This document shows, in pieces, positions 1 to 7,846 of a stretch of DNA of 35,498 nt. Each line of letters opens with the position of its first letter. Position 1 is the stretch's first letter. The notes below the pieces were generated by a model. That model was given only the letters and a program-made list of their open reading frames with translations, was not told the origin of the DNA and searched no databases. The position numbers and the translations under genes were made by a program. The stretch lies in NCBI RefSeq assembly GCF_003436275.1, contig NZ_QSOP01000023.1:1-35498 (forward strand), written 5' to 3'. The stretch comes from Collinsella sp. TM09-10AT. GTDB lineage: Bacteria; Actinomycetota; Coriobacteriia; Coriobacteriales; Coriobacteriaceae.

Positions 1-56
1 GGTACCGCCTCGCGGTGACATCGTTTTTATGTCAACCTTGGTCTAACAGAGCCTAA

Positions 57-85
57 CAAAAAGGCCCCCGCAAAGCGGAGGCCTT
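57..85 (-). terminator. Rho-independent terminator of nagB
   Basis: Read on the minus strand, a GC-rich stem (AAGGCC..CCGC pairing with GCGG..GGCCTT, 61-85) is followed by a short T tract (57-62). It lies 30 bases beyond the nagB stop codon. Positions 1-56 hold nothing else I can support. Confidence 0.8.
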
Positions 86-117
86 AGGCAAGGCTATGTC
101 GAGATGCAGGATTCGCG

Positions 118-846
118 CTACTCGCAGAGCGAAAGGGCGGCCTCGTCGGCAACGACAACGCAGTTGGTGTGCAGCTGCAGGATCGAAGCCGGGCACGCGG
201 GCGTAACCGGACCATAGCACATGTCATGCACGGCCTGAGCCTTGGCCTCGCCGTTGGCGACGACTAGGATCATGCGGGCATACATGATGGTCTGGGTACC
301 CATGGTGTAGGCCTGACGGGGAACATCGTCGATGCTGTCGAACAGGCGGCTGTTGGCCTGAATGGTGCTCTCGGTGAGGTCGACGCAGTGCGTGCCCTTG
401 GAGAAGTGGTCATCGGGCTCGTTGAAACCAATGTGGCCGTTGTTGCCAATGCCGAGCAGCTGCAGATCCGGGTAACCGGCGGCGGCGACGATCTTGTCGT
501 ACTCAGAGCAGGCAGCGGCGGCGTCGGGGTTGGAACCGTCGGGCACATGCGTGTTGTTCAGGTCGATGTTGATGTGATCGAAGAAGTTCTCACGCATGAA
601 GTAGTGATAGCTCTGGGGATCGTCGTGCGAAAGGCCGCGATACTCGTCCAGGTTGTAAGTGCTGACCTCGGCAAAGTCGACGTCGCCCTTCTCGTACCAA
701 GCAGCGAGCTGCTTGTAGGCACCGATCGGGGTGGAGCCGGTGGCAAGACCCAGCACGCAATCGGGCTTGAGGATAACCTGCGCCGAGATGATATTGGCGG
801 CCTTGCGGCTCATATCCTCGTAGTCTTTAGCTTTAATGATCTTCAT
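118..846 (-). CDS. nagB: Glucosamine-6-phosphate deaminase
   Basis: Converts glucosamine 6-phosphate to fructose 6-phosphate and ammonia, feeding amino sugars from host glycans into glycolysis in the cytosol. The 242-residue length is normal for NagB. The family signature GNNGHIGFNEP is at residues 134-144 with the catalytic His at 138. The segment NLDEY carries the likely general-base Asp67, and the early GSTP loop at 37-40 binds phosphate. I chose the ATG at 846 because GAAAGGA sits seven bases upstream. The frame stays open to 1011, but the extra 55 residues do not look like NagB. A strong terminator closes the gene. It stands opposite glmM metabolically, since both use glucosamine 6-phosphate or its isomer, and an EIIA gene lies between them. 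No operator was recognised in the 200-base leader. Confidence 0.95.
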   Translation of the reverse strand: MKIIKAKDYEDMSRKAANIISAQVILKPDCVLGLATGSTPIGAYKQLAAWYEKGDVDFAEVSTYNLDEYRGLSHDDPQSYHYFMRENFFDHINIDLNNTHVPDGSNPDAAAACSEYDKIVAAAGYPDLQLLGIGNNGHIGFNEPDDHFSKGTHCVDLTESTIQANSRLFDSIDDVPRQAYTMGTQTIMYARMILVVANGEAKAQAVHDMCYGPVTPACPASILQLHTNCVVVADEAALSLCE

Positions 847-1046
847 TACGCGTCCTTTCTCGTACAAGAGAGGCAAGGCTCCCCTTACAAGCACTTGCCC
901 GCGGCCCGCGTCGGCCGCAACCAACGTGTGCGGCCACCAGGGCGAGGTCGCGTAATGTATGTGTCTCGTGTCTAGCCGCGTCGAGGCCCCTGCCCGTCCA
1001 CGGTGACCCAAAGCCGTTTAGCTTCGGACAAATCCCATCTTGCCAC

Positions 1047-1076
1047 GGAGGGCGCCCTCTTTCAAGGGCGCCCTCC
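1047..1076. terminator. Strong hairpin between EIIA gene and nagB
   Basis: A 12-bp perfect stem (GGAGGGCGCCCT with its complement) around a small loop lies just past the EIIA stop codon. Neither strand has a T tract after it, so it may be a weak terminator or an mRNA-stabilising hairpin. Confidence 0.5.
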
Positions 1077-1118
1077 ATAAACGTGTTTGAATTGTAGGCT
1101 AATGGCCACGTGCACTTA

Positions 1119-1616
1119 CTAGCGCTCGCGAGCAACGATGAGCTGGTCCATCTCTTCGACATGCGCACCAACGGAGCCCTTGATACTCGAGAACTCAACG
1201 GAGTTGCACACCAAGATGGGAACCGTCACATCGTAGCCCTCGGCAGCAATTGCCTCGCGATCGAACTCGATGAGCACGTCACCCTTATGGACGATGTCGC
1301 CCACCTGTGCATGCACGCTAAAATGCTTGCCCTCAAGCTGAACAGTGTCCAAGCCAACGTGGATGAGCACGTCTAGGCCATCGACCGTGTTGAGCGCAAC
1401 GGCGTGACCCGTGGGAAAAATGGCCTCGACCTTGGCGTCTGCCGGCGCAATCACACGCGTGCCGGTAGGCTGAATCGCCACGCCCTGGCCCAAAAGGCCG
1501 GTGGCAAATGTCTGGTCATTGACCTCGGACAACGGAATGACGTCGCCCGAGATGGGAGCATCCAGCGTAAGAACTCGTCCACGCATACCAAAAGACCTTA
1601 GGACTTTAGTGAACAT
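1119..1616 (-). CDS. crr: Stand-alone PTS glucose-type EIIA protein
   Basis: Cytosolic phosphocarrier that takes phosphate from HPr and passes it to a sugar-specific EIIB. It has 165 residues, the size of a single EIIA-Glc domain. Two histidines are placed as in the family: His71 (PTGHA) and His86 (LIHVGLDTV). His86 matches the phosphorylated histidine and His71 its catalytic partner. The ATG at 1616 is preceded by a purine-rich GAGGGGGAGC. An upstream in-frame start at 1637 has no good ribosome-binding site. The gene follows glmM after 71 bases and precedes nagB. No EIIB or EIIC is adjacent. The EIIBC permease at 33183-34622 lacks an EIIA domain, so this protein could serve it, but that is inference. 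The symbol crr is by analogy only. Confidence 0.85.
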   Translation of the reverse strand: MFTKVLRSFGMRGRVLTLDAPISGDVIPLSEVNDQTFATGLLGQGVAIQPTGTRVIAPADAKVEAIFPTGHAVALNTVDGLDVLIHVGLDTVQLEGKHFSVHAQVGDIVHKGDVLIEFDREAIAAEGYDVTVPILVCNSVEFSSIKGSVGAHVEEMDQLIVARER

Positions 1617-1687
1617 GCTCCCCCTCGGACATACCAATCAATCAAAATAGCTTTAACAGTTTACCACTTGGCACCCGTTTTTGACCA

Positions 1688-3025
1688 TTAGGGAAGTTCG
1701 CGCTTGACAACCTCGACGATGTCGTCGACAACACGCTGAGTGAGCTCGTGCGTCTCCGCCTCGGCCATAACACGGACCAGCGGCTCGGTACCGCTCGGGC
1801 GCACCAGAATGCGGCCGCGGCCGTCAAGCTCCTTCTCGGCGGCAGCGACGGCGTCCCAAATGGGCTGGCAATCGTCCAGGCCGGCCTTGTTGTCGGAATG
1901 CACGTTGACGAGTACCTGCGGGTACTTCTTCATGATGCCGGCAAGATCGGTGAGGGTACGACCGGTGCGCTTGAGCACGGCCAGCAGCTGCAGAGCCGTC
2001 ACCAGGCCGTCACCGGTGGTGTTGTGCTCCAGGAAGATGATGTGGCCGGACTGTTCGCCGCCGATGACGGCGCCATCCGCGAGCATGCGCTCCAAAACGT
2101 AGCGGTCACCCACGGCGGTCTGAACCATCTCGAAGCCCTGCTCCTTCATAGCGATGGAGAAGCCAAGGTTGCACATGACGGTCGAGACGATCTCGGAGTT
2201 GGCGAGCTTGCCGCGGGCGGCGAGGTCAGAACCGCAGATAGCCAGGATGTAGTCACCGTCGATCTCATTGCCCTCGCCGTCGACGAACAGCACGCGGTCG
2301 GCGTCGCCGTCGTGGGCCAGGCCGATATCGGCGTGGGTGCGCAGCACGAGCTCGCGCAGGGGCTCAAGGTGAGTGGAGCCGCACTCAACGTTAATGTCGG
2401 TGCCGCAGTAATCGGTGTTGATGGCATGGACCGTGGCGCCCAGGCGCTGCAGCGCAGCGGGCGTGGTCTGGCAGGAAGCACCGTGACCGCAGTCGACGGC
2501 AACAACCAGGCCATCGAGCTTAAGGCCGTCGAGCGTGCTGATGGCATGATCGACATAGGCCTTGCGGGCGTCTTTCATCTTGATGATGTGACCCACACAG
2601 GCGCCGGTCGGCAGCGTGTCGGCAGCCATGGCCTCCTCGGACATGACCCAGGCGCTGATCTCTTCCTCGACAGCATCGGGGAGCTTCATGCCCTTGCGGC
2701 TAAAGAACTTGATGCCGTTGAACTCCGGCGGATTATGCGAAGCGGAGATGACGATGCCGCCGTCGAGCTCGTTTTGGACGGTGAGCAGCGCCACGGCCGG
2801 CGTAGGGATAACGCCGCAGCAATGCGGACGGCCGCCCTCTGCCATAATGCCAGCGGTCAGAGCACTCTCGAGCATGGTACCCGAAAGGCGCGTGTCGCGG
2901 CCGATGCAGATGTCCGGGCCAAGGAACTTGGTCGCCGCGCGGCCCAGGCGAAACGCGAGGTCGCACGAGAGGTCGGCATTGGCGACGCCACGGACGCCGT
3001 CGGTACCGAAGATGTTCTGGGGCAT
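1688..3025 (-). CDS. glmM: Phosphoglucosamine mutase
   Basis: Interconverts glucosamine 6-phosphate and glucosamine 1-phosphate, the committed step towards UDP-GlcNAc and peptidoglycan. The 445 residues match the family length. The phosphoserine loop ISASHNP is at 93-99, with Ser96 the phosphorylated residue. The metal-binding loop DGDADR is at 239-244 and the C-terminal phosphate-binding loop RPSGTEP at 409-415. The start ATG at 3025 follows GGAAGGAG at a good distance. It lies downstream of rplM-rpsI, separated from them by a terminator, so it probably has its own promoter. I did not find a glmS-type ribozyme or riboswitch here. Confidence 0.95.
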   Translation of the reverse strand: MPQNIFGTDGVRGVANADLSCDLAFRLGRAATKFLGPDICIGRDTRLSGTMLESALTAGIMAEGGRPHCCGVIPTPAVALLTVQNELDGGIVISASHNPPEFNGIKFFSRKGMKLPDAVEEEISAWVMSEEAMAADTLPTGACVGHIIKMKDARKAYVDHAISTLDGLKLDGLVVAVDCGHGASCQTTPAALQRLGATVHAINTDYCGTDINVECGSTHLEPLRELVLRTHADIGLAHDGDADRVLFVDGEGNEIDGDYILAICGSDLAARGKLANSEIVSTVMCNLGFSIAMKEQGFEMVQTAVGDRYVLERMLADGAVIGGEQSGHIIFLEHNTTGDGLVTALQLLAVLKRTGRTLTDLAGIMKKYPQVLVNVHSDNKAGLDDCQPIWDAVAAAEKELDGRGRILVRPSGTEPLVRVMAEAETHELTQRVVDDIVEVVKRELP

Positions 3026-3073
3026 AGGATCGCTCCTTCCCTAGCAGGCGATATACAACCGCCCGCCCTAGTC

Positions 3074-3118
3074 GAAAAAGAAAAGCGGGACCCGCCGAGG
3101 AATCGGCAGGCCCCGCTT
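3074..3118 (-). terminator. Terminator of rplM-rpsI
   Basis: On the minus strand a long stem (AAGCGGG..GCCGA with TCGGC..CCCGCTT, 3083-3118) is followed by a T-rich tail (TTTTCTTTTTC). It lies about 30 bases past the rpsI stop codon and upstream of glmM. Confidence 0.85.
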
Positions 3119-3148
3119 GTACATTGTATCTCGAAAGGAGATAAAACC

Positions 3149-3544
<396 letters not shown>

Positions 3545-3546
3545 CT

Positions 3547-3990
3547 TTAAGCCTCCAGCTCAATCTTCGTGGGGTTCTGGGCAGCATGCGGATGCTCGGC
3601 ACCAGCGTAGACCTTAAGCTTGGTCATCTGGGCACGGCCGAGGGTGGTCTTGGGCAGCATACCGCGAACGGCGCGCTCGATGACCTTCTCCGGGTGCTTC
3701 TCCATAGCCTGGCGGAAGCTCTCAGCCTTGAGGCCGCCGTTGTAGCCGCTGTGGCGATAATAGGTCTTCGTGTCGGCCTTGTTACCGGTAAGCTGGACCT
3801 TATCGGCGTTGATGACGACAACGAAGTCGCCGCAGTCGCTGTTGGGCGTGAACTGGGGCTTGTTCTTACCGCGCAGGATCATTGCGATCTGGGTGGCAAG
3901 ACGGCCCAGGACAGCACCATCGGCGTCGACGAGAACCCAGTTGCGCTGGACCTCGCCCTGCTTGGCGTAGTGAGTCGATTTCGAAATCAC
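3547..3990 (-). CDS. rplM: 50S ribosomal protein L13
   Basis: Early-assembly protein of the large subunit, 147 residues. The sequence carries L13 hallmarks: [19 protein letters not shown] near the start, [12 protein letters not shown], and the motif [13 protein letters not shown]. The start codon is GTG at 3990, preceded by GGAGGAG five bases upstream. This is the first gene of the rplM-rpsI operon. The leader of about 60 bases contains a short hairpin (CAGAG/CTCTG near 4025-4045). That could be an autoregulatory L13 leader, though I cannot show it. Confidence 0.97.
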   Translation of the reverse strand: MISKSTHYAKQGEVQRNWVLVDADGAVLGRLATQIAMILRGKNKPQFTPNSDCGDFVVVINADKVQLTGNKADTKTYYRHSGYNGGLKAESFRQAMEKHPEKVIERAVRGMLPKTTLGRAQMTKLKVYAGAEHPHAAQNPTKIELEA

Positions 3991-4056
3991 TTAGACTCCT
4001 CCATGTACAGTACGTGTTGTTACAGAGATTCACGGGGCTCTGCAAGTAACCCGTCC

Positions 4057-4084
4057 ATATTACCCCGCTCGCCGTACGAGTCAA
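4057..4084 (-). promoter_or_regulatory. Sigma-70-type promoter of rplM-rpsI
   Basis: On the minus strand TTGACT (4084-4079) and TAATAT (4062-4057) are separated by 16 bases. Transcription would start near 4050, some 60 bases before the rplM GTG. This is one of the clearest promoters in the window. Confidence 0.75.
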
Positions 4085-4184
4085 CAGGTATTTTGGCTCC
4101 GACCAGAGTTTCTGCACATGTCATCCACGAGCCGTGATTTTTCCAACTCTTTAGCTGTTGTCATTTTTTGAGGGTTCGCCGTCG

Positions 4185-5063
4185 CTAGCGCTCAACGAAC
4201 TCTTGGATTTCCGCGAGCAGGCGCTTTGCCTCCTGACGGCCCTGGATATACAGGTCCAAAAGCTTTGCCGGATCGTGCTCGACATGGCCGACCTCGACCG
4301 GCTTTTGCGGAGCGATGACCAGCGCGCGGCCCTCGCGCTCATACTTCCACAGGTGCATGCGCTGGAGGTTATAGCGGTCGTGGCGCGTCTCGATAGCCTC
4401 GAGCAGGTAGGGGTAGTCGGCATAGCGGGCGCGCGCGGCAGGCATAAACTCGTAGGGCTTTTTCTCGTACGAGCGGTCCTGGGTGACGATGACGACCGCA
4501 CGGTCGAAGCCCGCCTCCTCGAGCACATGCTCGATAGGAACCGAATCGGCCACGCCGCCGTCGACGTATTTGTGCCCGTCGATCTCGACCGGCGGCGTCA
4601 CCAGCGGCAGCGAGGTGGAGGCGCGCACAGCATCGAGGTCGAGCACGGCGCTTTTGACCGGCAGGTAGGCAGCGGTTCCAAACAGCATGTCCGTCGCGAC
4701 GGCGTACATCTCGATGGGGCTCGCGTCGAACGCCTCGTTGTCAAAGGGATCCAGGCGGTCCTGGATATCGTTGAAGATAAAGTCGTAACCCACGATGGAG
4801 CCCGTGGATGCGAAGGATGCGGCACCCATGTAGCGGTTGTCATTGCAGAAGGTCAGGTTGATGCGATTGACGCGACCGATCTGGTGTGACTTGTAGTTGA
4901 CGCCGTTGAGCGCACCGGCCGATACGCCATATACCGCCGGAATTTCGACACCGGCCTCCATGAGAACGTCGAGCACGCCGGCGGTAAACTGCCCACGAAA
5001 ACTGCCACCCTCCAAGACGAGCGCGACCTTGCCGGCGTTCTTTGCCTTATCTTCTGCAGTCAT
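4185..5063 (-). CDS. Patatin-like phospholipase family protein
   Basis: Probable cytosolic or membrane-associated acyl hydrolase with a Ser-Asp dyad, 292 residues. The oxyanion-hole loop EGGSFRG is near residues 18-24. The nucleophile elbow GVSAG is at 46-50 with Ser48, and the catalytic Asp168 is in DGGVAD. There is no signal peptide or membrane segment. The C-terminal third matches the bacterial subgroup related to E. coli YjjU, as far as I can judge. A strong AGGAGG precedes the ATG at 5063. The gene stands alone: rplM lies downstream behind its own promoter, and the upstream neighbour is a repeat array. Its substrate is unknown. Confidence 0.88.
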   Translation of the reverse strand: MTAEDKAKNAGKVALVLEGGSFRGQFTAGVLDVLMEAGVEIPAVYGVSAGALNGVNYKSHQIGRVNRINLTFCNDNRYMGAASFASTGSIVGYDFIFNDIQDRLDPFDNEAFDASPIEMYAVATDMLFGTAAYLPVKSAVLDLDAVRASTSLPLVTPPVEIDGHKYVDGGVADSVPIEHVLEEAGFDRAVVIVTQDRSYEKKPYEFMPAARARYADYPYLLEAIETRHDRYNLQRMHLWKYEREGRALVIAPQKPVEVGHVEHDPAKLLDLYIQGRQEAKRLLAEIQEFVER

Positions 5064-5116
5064 ATTGACCTCCTGCGATTGCGTTTTGGCTTTCTTCTAC
5101 CCAGTTTTGGAATGGA

Positions 5117-5411
5117 GGGCGCGCAGGTTTTTCGAGGCGGCAGGTGCAGCGGAAAGTGCGTCCCAGTTTGAGGCGGGATTACGGGATGCGCTTTCCGCTT
5201 GGACCGCCGTTGGGAAAGCGCGACCCGTTCTGAGCGCGGATTCCGGGATATACTTTCCGCTAGCCATTCATTTGGAAATTGCATCCCATTCCGAATGAAG
5301 ATTCCGGGATGCAGTTTCCGCTTGAGGCGTCATCCGGAAACTGCACCCCAGTCTGAGCCGGAATTCCGGGATGGATTTTCCGCCTGGGCCGCCGTTAGGA
5401 AAGCGTGTCCC
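5117..5411. repeat. Tandem array of five covarying hairpin units (about 62 bp period)
   Basis: Five imperfect units lie head to tail. Each is an inverted repeat with 14- to 15-base arms around a 13- to 16-base loop, joined by a spacer of about 18 bases resembling AGTCTGAGCCGGATTCC. Units run 5117-5164 (most degenerate, with bulges), 5183-5226, 5245-5287, 5306-5349 and 5368-5411. Unit starts are 66, 62, 61 and 62 bases apart. The left arms read like GGGATGCGCTTTCC and the right arms like GGAAAGCGCGACCC. Where a left arm changes, the right arm usually changes to match: GCGC pairs with GCGC in unit 2 of the list, and GCAG with CTGC in unit 4. No promoter or open frame explains it. Confidence 0.85.
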
Positions 5412-5695
5412 ACCCTGCGTTGCCGTAGCGTTTGCTTAACGTCCGCGCCCTAAACAGAGTTCGATTCTCCGCGGATGAAGGGGATCTGTCGGCGCGGGGC
5501 ACAGCCAGCAGAAATGCCGTCGGCAGCACATCTGTTTTGGCTGGGGCTTTGCGCGGAGAATCCGCGTATTTGCTTCGCAAATCCGCACCGGCTTCGGCCA
5601 CCTGCCGGCGTCCTCGCCCGCGGGCTAAAAACGCTTACGCGTTTTCTTTACGCCCGCGCCCTGCACAGAGTTCGATTCTCCGCGGTGCGGACAAG
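5412..5695. other. Gene-free stretch with tmRNA 3'-end fragments
   Basis: No convincing gene is present. A 32-base segment occurs twice as a direct repeat with two mismatches, at 5443-5474 and 5654-5685. Its core GAGTTCGATTCTCCGCG is identical to the T-arm/3' end of the tmRNA, but on the opposite strand. A third, shorter match (GCGCGGAGAATC, 5551-5562) lies between them in the tmRNA's antisense orientation. These look like leftovers of integration or recombination at the ssrA 3' end. Confidence 0.65.
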
Positions 5696-5732
5696 AAATA
5701 AAAAGGCAGGTAGATATGAGTATCTACCTGCC
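5696..5732 (-). terminator. Terminator of ssrA
   Basis: A perfect 12-bp stem (GGCAGGTAGATA with its complement, loop of four) lies at 5705-5732. On the minus strand it is followed by TTTTTATTT. It sits ten bases beyond the tmRNA CCA end. Confidence 0.9.
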
Positions 5733-5741
5733 TGTTACTTA

Positions 5742-6105
5742 TGGTGGAGGCGCGGAGAATCGAACTCCGGTCCACGAAAGCCCCCTGATTGGCATCTCCA
5801 AGCTCAGTCGCTGGTTTAGTCTCGGACGCTTTGCGCGCAGCGACACGCTCGCGGTGTCCTAACCGGTTCGGTCTTAGCCTGCGCCATACCGATTACGTGC
5901 GCAGGAGCATTCCCCTAACATGACGTCGCGCCGGTGTCGGGGAAATCACCGGGTTGACGCGCCGCTATAAACTAAGCAGCGAGAGCCATAGGCTCAAAAG
6001 AAGAGTTGTTGTCAATTCAATTTGACGGTACCCCTGTTTAACGAGGCGAGGAGACCTCGGCTTGCTTCCTCTCTCAGAGCTATCGTGTCGAAACCAGTCG
6101 CCCCC
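5742..6105 (-). ncRNA. ssrA: Transfer-messenger RNA (tmRNA)
   Basis: About 364 nt. The 5' end GGGGGCG pairs with CGCCTCC before the encoded ACCA, forming the tRNA-like acceptor stem. The 5' GACTGGTTTCGACA stretch and the T-arm GGTTCGATTCTCC type sequence are characteristic. The tag frame can be read on the minus strand as ..DNNSSFEPMALAA followed by TAG. The exact resume codon is uncertain (the codon before GAC is ATT). The ALAA end fits recognition by ClpXP-type proteases. The product rescues stalled ribosomes together with SmpB, which is not in this window. The leader upstream (6106-6230) contains a GCGGGGC/GCCCCGC hairpin at about 6176-6191. I did not find a convincing promoter. Confidence 0.95.
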
Positions 6106-6344
6106 GAATGTCGGGAAAGTCTGGATGGTATCGGGCCTGCAAACACCCGATAACCGTCGACTTTTCAAGGAACATGCGGGGCAAGCCCCGCTTGTGGAGT
6201 GTTATCTTACCACGTTCTGAAAGCGGACAGCTGTTCTATGCACGAGCTGTGAAGACCCCAATGTGCGCCACACTTCGCACTTTTGCTACCGATCGCGTCA
6301 CGTATATTTTCGCCAAGCAAAATTGACCCGTCGAAAGGACCGTT

Positions 6345-6779
6345 ATGGATACCAAGCAGCAACTCGTCAATGCCCTCGCAGGCCTAGGCGCAACCATTAC
6401 CGAAGCTATGGATGTCATCGAGGGCTTTGTCCCCTGCGGACATCCCGCCCTCACGGTATCGAACGCACTCGTCGCGCTGGACGCTGACGATGATGCAGCT
6501 CTCACTCAGCAGCTTGAGACCGTCGAGGGCTTTATCGACCACGTGAGTGAGAACCGCGGCGTGGCTGCCTACCACGGTATCGAGGTCGAGCTCGCGGGCC
6601 CCAAGGCCGATCTGTTCGCAGCAATCCGCGAGGTAGGCGCCCTTATGCAGACCGCAGGCGTCAAGAACACCCAGGTCAACGAGTGGGTCTACCGAAGCCT
6701 GGCAGCACTCGATAGCTCCGACGAAAAGGCAGCCGAGCAGCTCGCAGAAAGTCCCGCCATTAAGGCCGAGCTTTTGTAA
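6345..6779 (+). CDS. Hypothetical acidic protein, 144 residues
   Basis: I do not recognise a family. The protein is acidic, rich in Ala, Leu, Glu and Asp, with long predicted helices and no signal peptide or membrane segment. A single Cys lies in the sequence FVPCGHPALTVSNAL. Two similar-looking halves, each with Ala-Leu-rich helices, could indicate a helical bundle. The start ATG at 6345 follows GAAAGGA at a good spacing. It is one of the few plus-strand genes, with tmRNA transcribed away on its left and a toxin-antitoxin pair converging from its right. A hairpin (6789-6825) separates it from the latter. It is very likely a real gene by start signal and composition; its function is unknown. 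Confidence 0.75.
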   Translation: MDTKQQLVNALAGLGATITEAMDVIEGFVPCGHPALTVSNALVALDADDDAALTQQLETVEGFIDHVSENRGVAAYHGIEVELAGPKADLFAAIREVGALMQTAGVKNTQVNEWVYRSLAALDSSDEKAAEQLAESPAIKAELL

Positions 6780-6788
6780 ATAGCAGAC

Positions 6789-6825
6789 GCGGGCCCCTTG
6801 GCGCATCGTCGTCCAAGAGGCCCGC
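6789..6825. terminator. Hairpin between convergent genes
   Basis: A stem GCGGGCCcCTTGG pairs with CCAAGaGGCCCGC between the 144-residue gene and the PIN toxin gene, which converge here. There is no T tract on either side, so it is only terminator-like. Confidence 0.5.
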
Positions 6826-6837
6826 AAACAGTTTGCG

Positions 6838-7353
6838 TCAACCGATAGCCGCGCGGCCGCGTTCGGCCAAAGCCAGAATCGGCATCATTTGGCGCGGGGT
6901 CTTTGCTGCAAGATCGGCATGTTCGAGCAGCTTGCGATCGTTGGTCACCAAGTAATCGACCTGCGCGCGCTTGCACGCGGCGAGCACCAAGTTGTCCTCG
7001 TAATCGCGATGGAGCGCTACGTATTTGTCGGCCAGCCAAAGGTCCGACGCATCTGCACCCACGGCCGTGGCGTTTTCGGTCATATTCCGAACAAACGCCA
7101 GCGCCGCATCGCCAATCGCGCGGGCAGAAGCCTCGTCGAGCGCTCCCCCGCTGGCAAGAACGCTACGCTTCAGTTCGTGCTGGACAACGTACAGCACGTC
7201 CTTGGCGATATGTACCGGAAAGAGCAACGTTGCGCCCGATTCCGTCGCCCGCCCAATAAACGCACGCGCGGCAAGCGACTCGGCATGGTCGACGCAAAAC
7301 GAATCAACCCATACGTTGGCATCCACCATTATTTTGAGGGAAGCCCTGCTCAC
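6838..7353 (-). CDS. PIN-domain toxin of a toxin-antitoxin pair
   Basis: Probable ribonuclease toxin of 171 residues with a PIN fold. The first metal-binding acid is Asp11 in MVDANVWVD. The later acidic cluster is DYEDNLVLAA (Asp120), and the last is in LVTND (Asp139). These are the spaced carboxylates expected for a Mg/Mn-dependent PIN nuclease. I chose GTG at 7353: it overlaps the antitoxin stop codon by four bases (GTGA) and has AGGGGA eight bases upstream. The frame is open further upstream, but only as the antisense-like shadow of the antitoxin. Translational coupling to the antitoxin is the usual arrangement. The target RNA is unknown. Confidence 0.88.
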   Translation of the reverse strand: MSRASLKIMVDANVWVDSFCVDHAESLAARAFIGRATESGATLLFPVHIAKDVLYVVQHELKRSVLASGGALDEASARAIGDAALAFVRNMTENATAVGADASDLWLADKYVALHRDYEDNLVLAACKRAQVDYLVTNDRKLLEHADLAAKTPRQMMPILALAERGRAAIG

Positions 7354-7685
7354 AGGATCATCCCCTTTTGGCGATAGCGCTCGTCCATGGCTTCGGAATA
7401 GATTGTGTCCCAATCGCGATCGTCGGATACGGGCGACGTAGCGATGCCCAGATCCGCGTAAAGCTGATCCGCCACCGCCCATGATGCGGCGAACGGTGCA
7501 TCGGGCGCGACGGTCTGCTGCCGGTCGTCGACGGCCGCAAGCACTTCCTCGCACTGCCCGCCACCCTGCGCGACCTTGGCCACCACCTTTTTGATGAGCT
7601 CGGGCAGTGACCCGCCCGAAAGCCGCAGTACCTCCTCGGCACGATTCTTGACCTGGCGATCTACGCGAACATTCACCTGCGCCAT
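7350..7685 (-). CDS. RelB/DinJ-like antitoxin
   Basis: First gene of the pair, 111 residues from ATG 7685. The N-terminus (MAQVNVRVDRQVKNRAEEVL) looks like the beta strand and first helix of the ribbon-helix-helix DNA-binding fold of RelB/DinJ antitoxins. The C-terminal part, acidic and probably flexible, would bind the toxin. The start is uncertain: ATG 7685 fits the family, but GTG 7703 has the better ribosome-binding sequence (GAAGGGAG). Three GCTAGC hexamers flank the promoter and are likely its own operator. Most PIN toxins are paired with VapB or Phd-type antitoxins, so a RelB-like partner is a mixed pairing. Confidence 0.8.
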   Translation of the reverse strand: MAQVNVRVDRQVKNRAEEVLRLSGGSLPELIKKVVAKVAQGGGQCEEVLAAVDDRQQTVAPDAPFAASWAVADQLYADLGIATSPVSDDRDWDTIYSEAMDERYRQKGMIL

Positions 7686-7725
7686 GCCGCTAACAGCACC
7701 CACGGCGATCCCGCTCCCTTCAATT

Positions 7726-7772
7726 GCTAGCTCTGCTAGCCACACTATATAGAGAAGCTAGCACATGGTCAA
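7726..7772 (-). promoter_or_regulatory. Promoter and GCTAGC operators of the toxin-antitoxin pair
   Basis: On the minus strand TTGACC (7772-7767) and TATAGT (7749-7744) are 17 bases apart. Palindromic GCTAGC hexamers occur three times: in the spacer (7757-7762) and twice after the -10 (7735-7740 and 7726-7731). This placement suits repression by a ribbon-helix-helix antitoxin. Confidence 0.7.
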
Positions 7773-7776
7773 ACGC

Positions 7777-7822
7777 AAAAGGCCTGCGCCCGGACGACAC
7801 CGATGCCGTCTGGGCGCAGGCC
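7777..7822 (-). terminator. Terminator of the metal-ATPase operon
   Basis: An 11-bp stem (GGCCTGCGCCC with its complement, extended inward by GGACG/CGTCT) is followed on the minus strand by TTTTGCGTTT. It lies 25 bases past the ATPase stop codon and abuts the toxin-antitoxin promoter. Confidence 0.8.
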
Positions 7823-7846
7823 AGATAACGTGGGCGAACACGTCTG

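Noticed and set aside
5117..5411. CRISPR array
   Set aside because: Arms covary within units while loops and spacers are conserved, the opposite of fixed repeats with unique spacers; no cas gene is present.
5654..5685. A tRNA gene, because of the GTTCGATTC T-arm-like sequence
   Set aside because: No acceptor, D or anticodon stem can be formed around it; it is a fragment matching the tmRNA.
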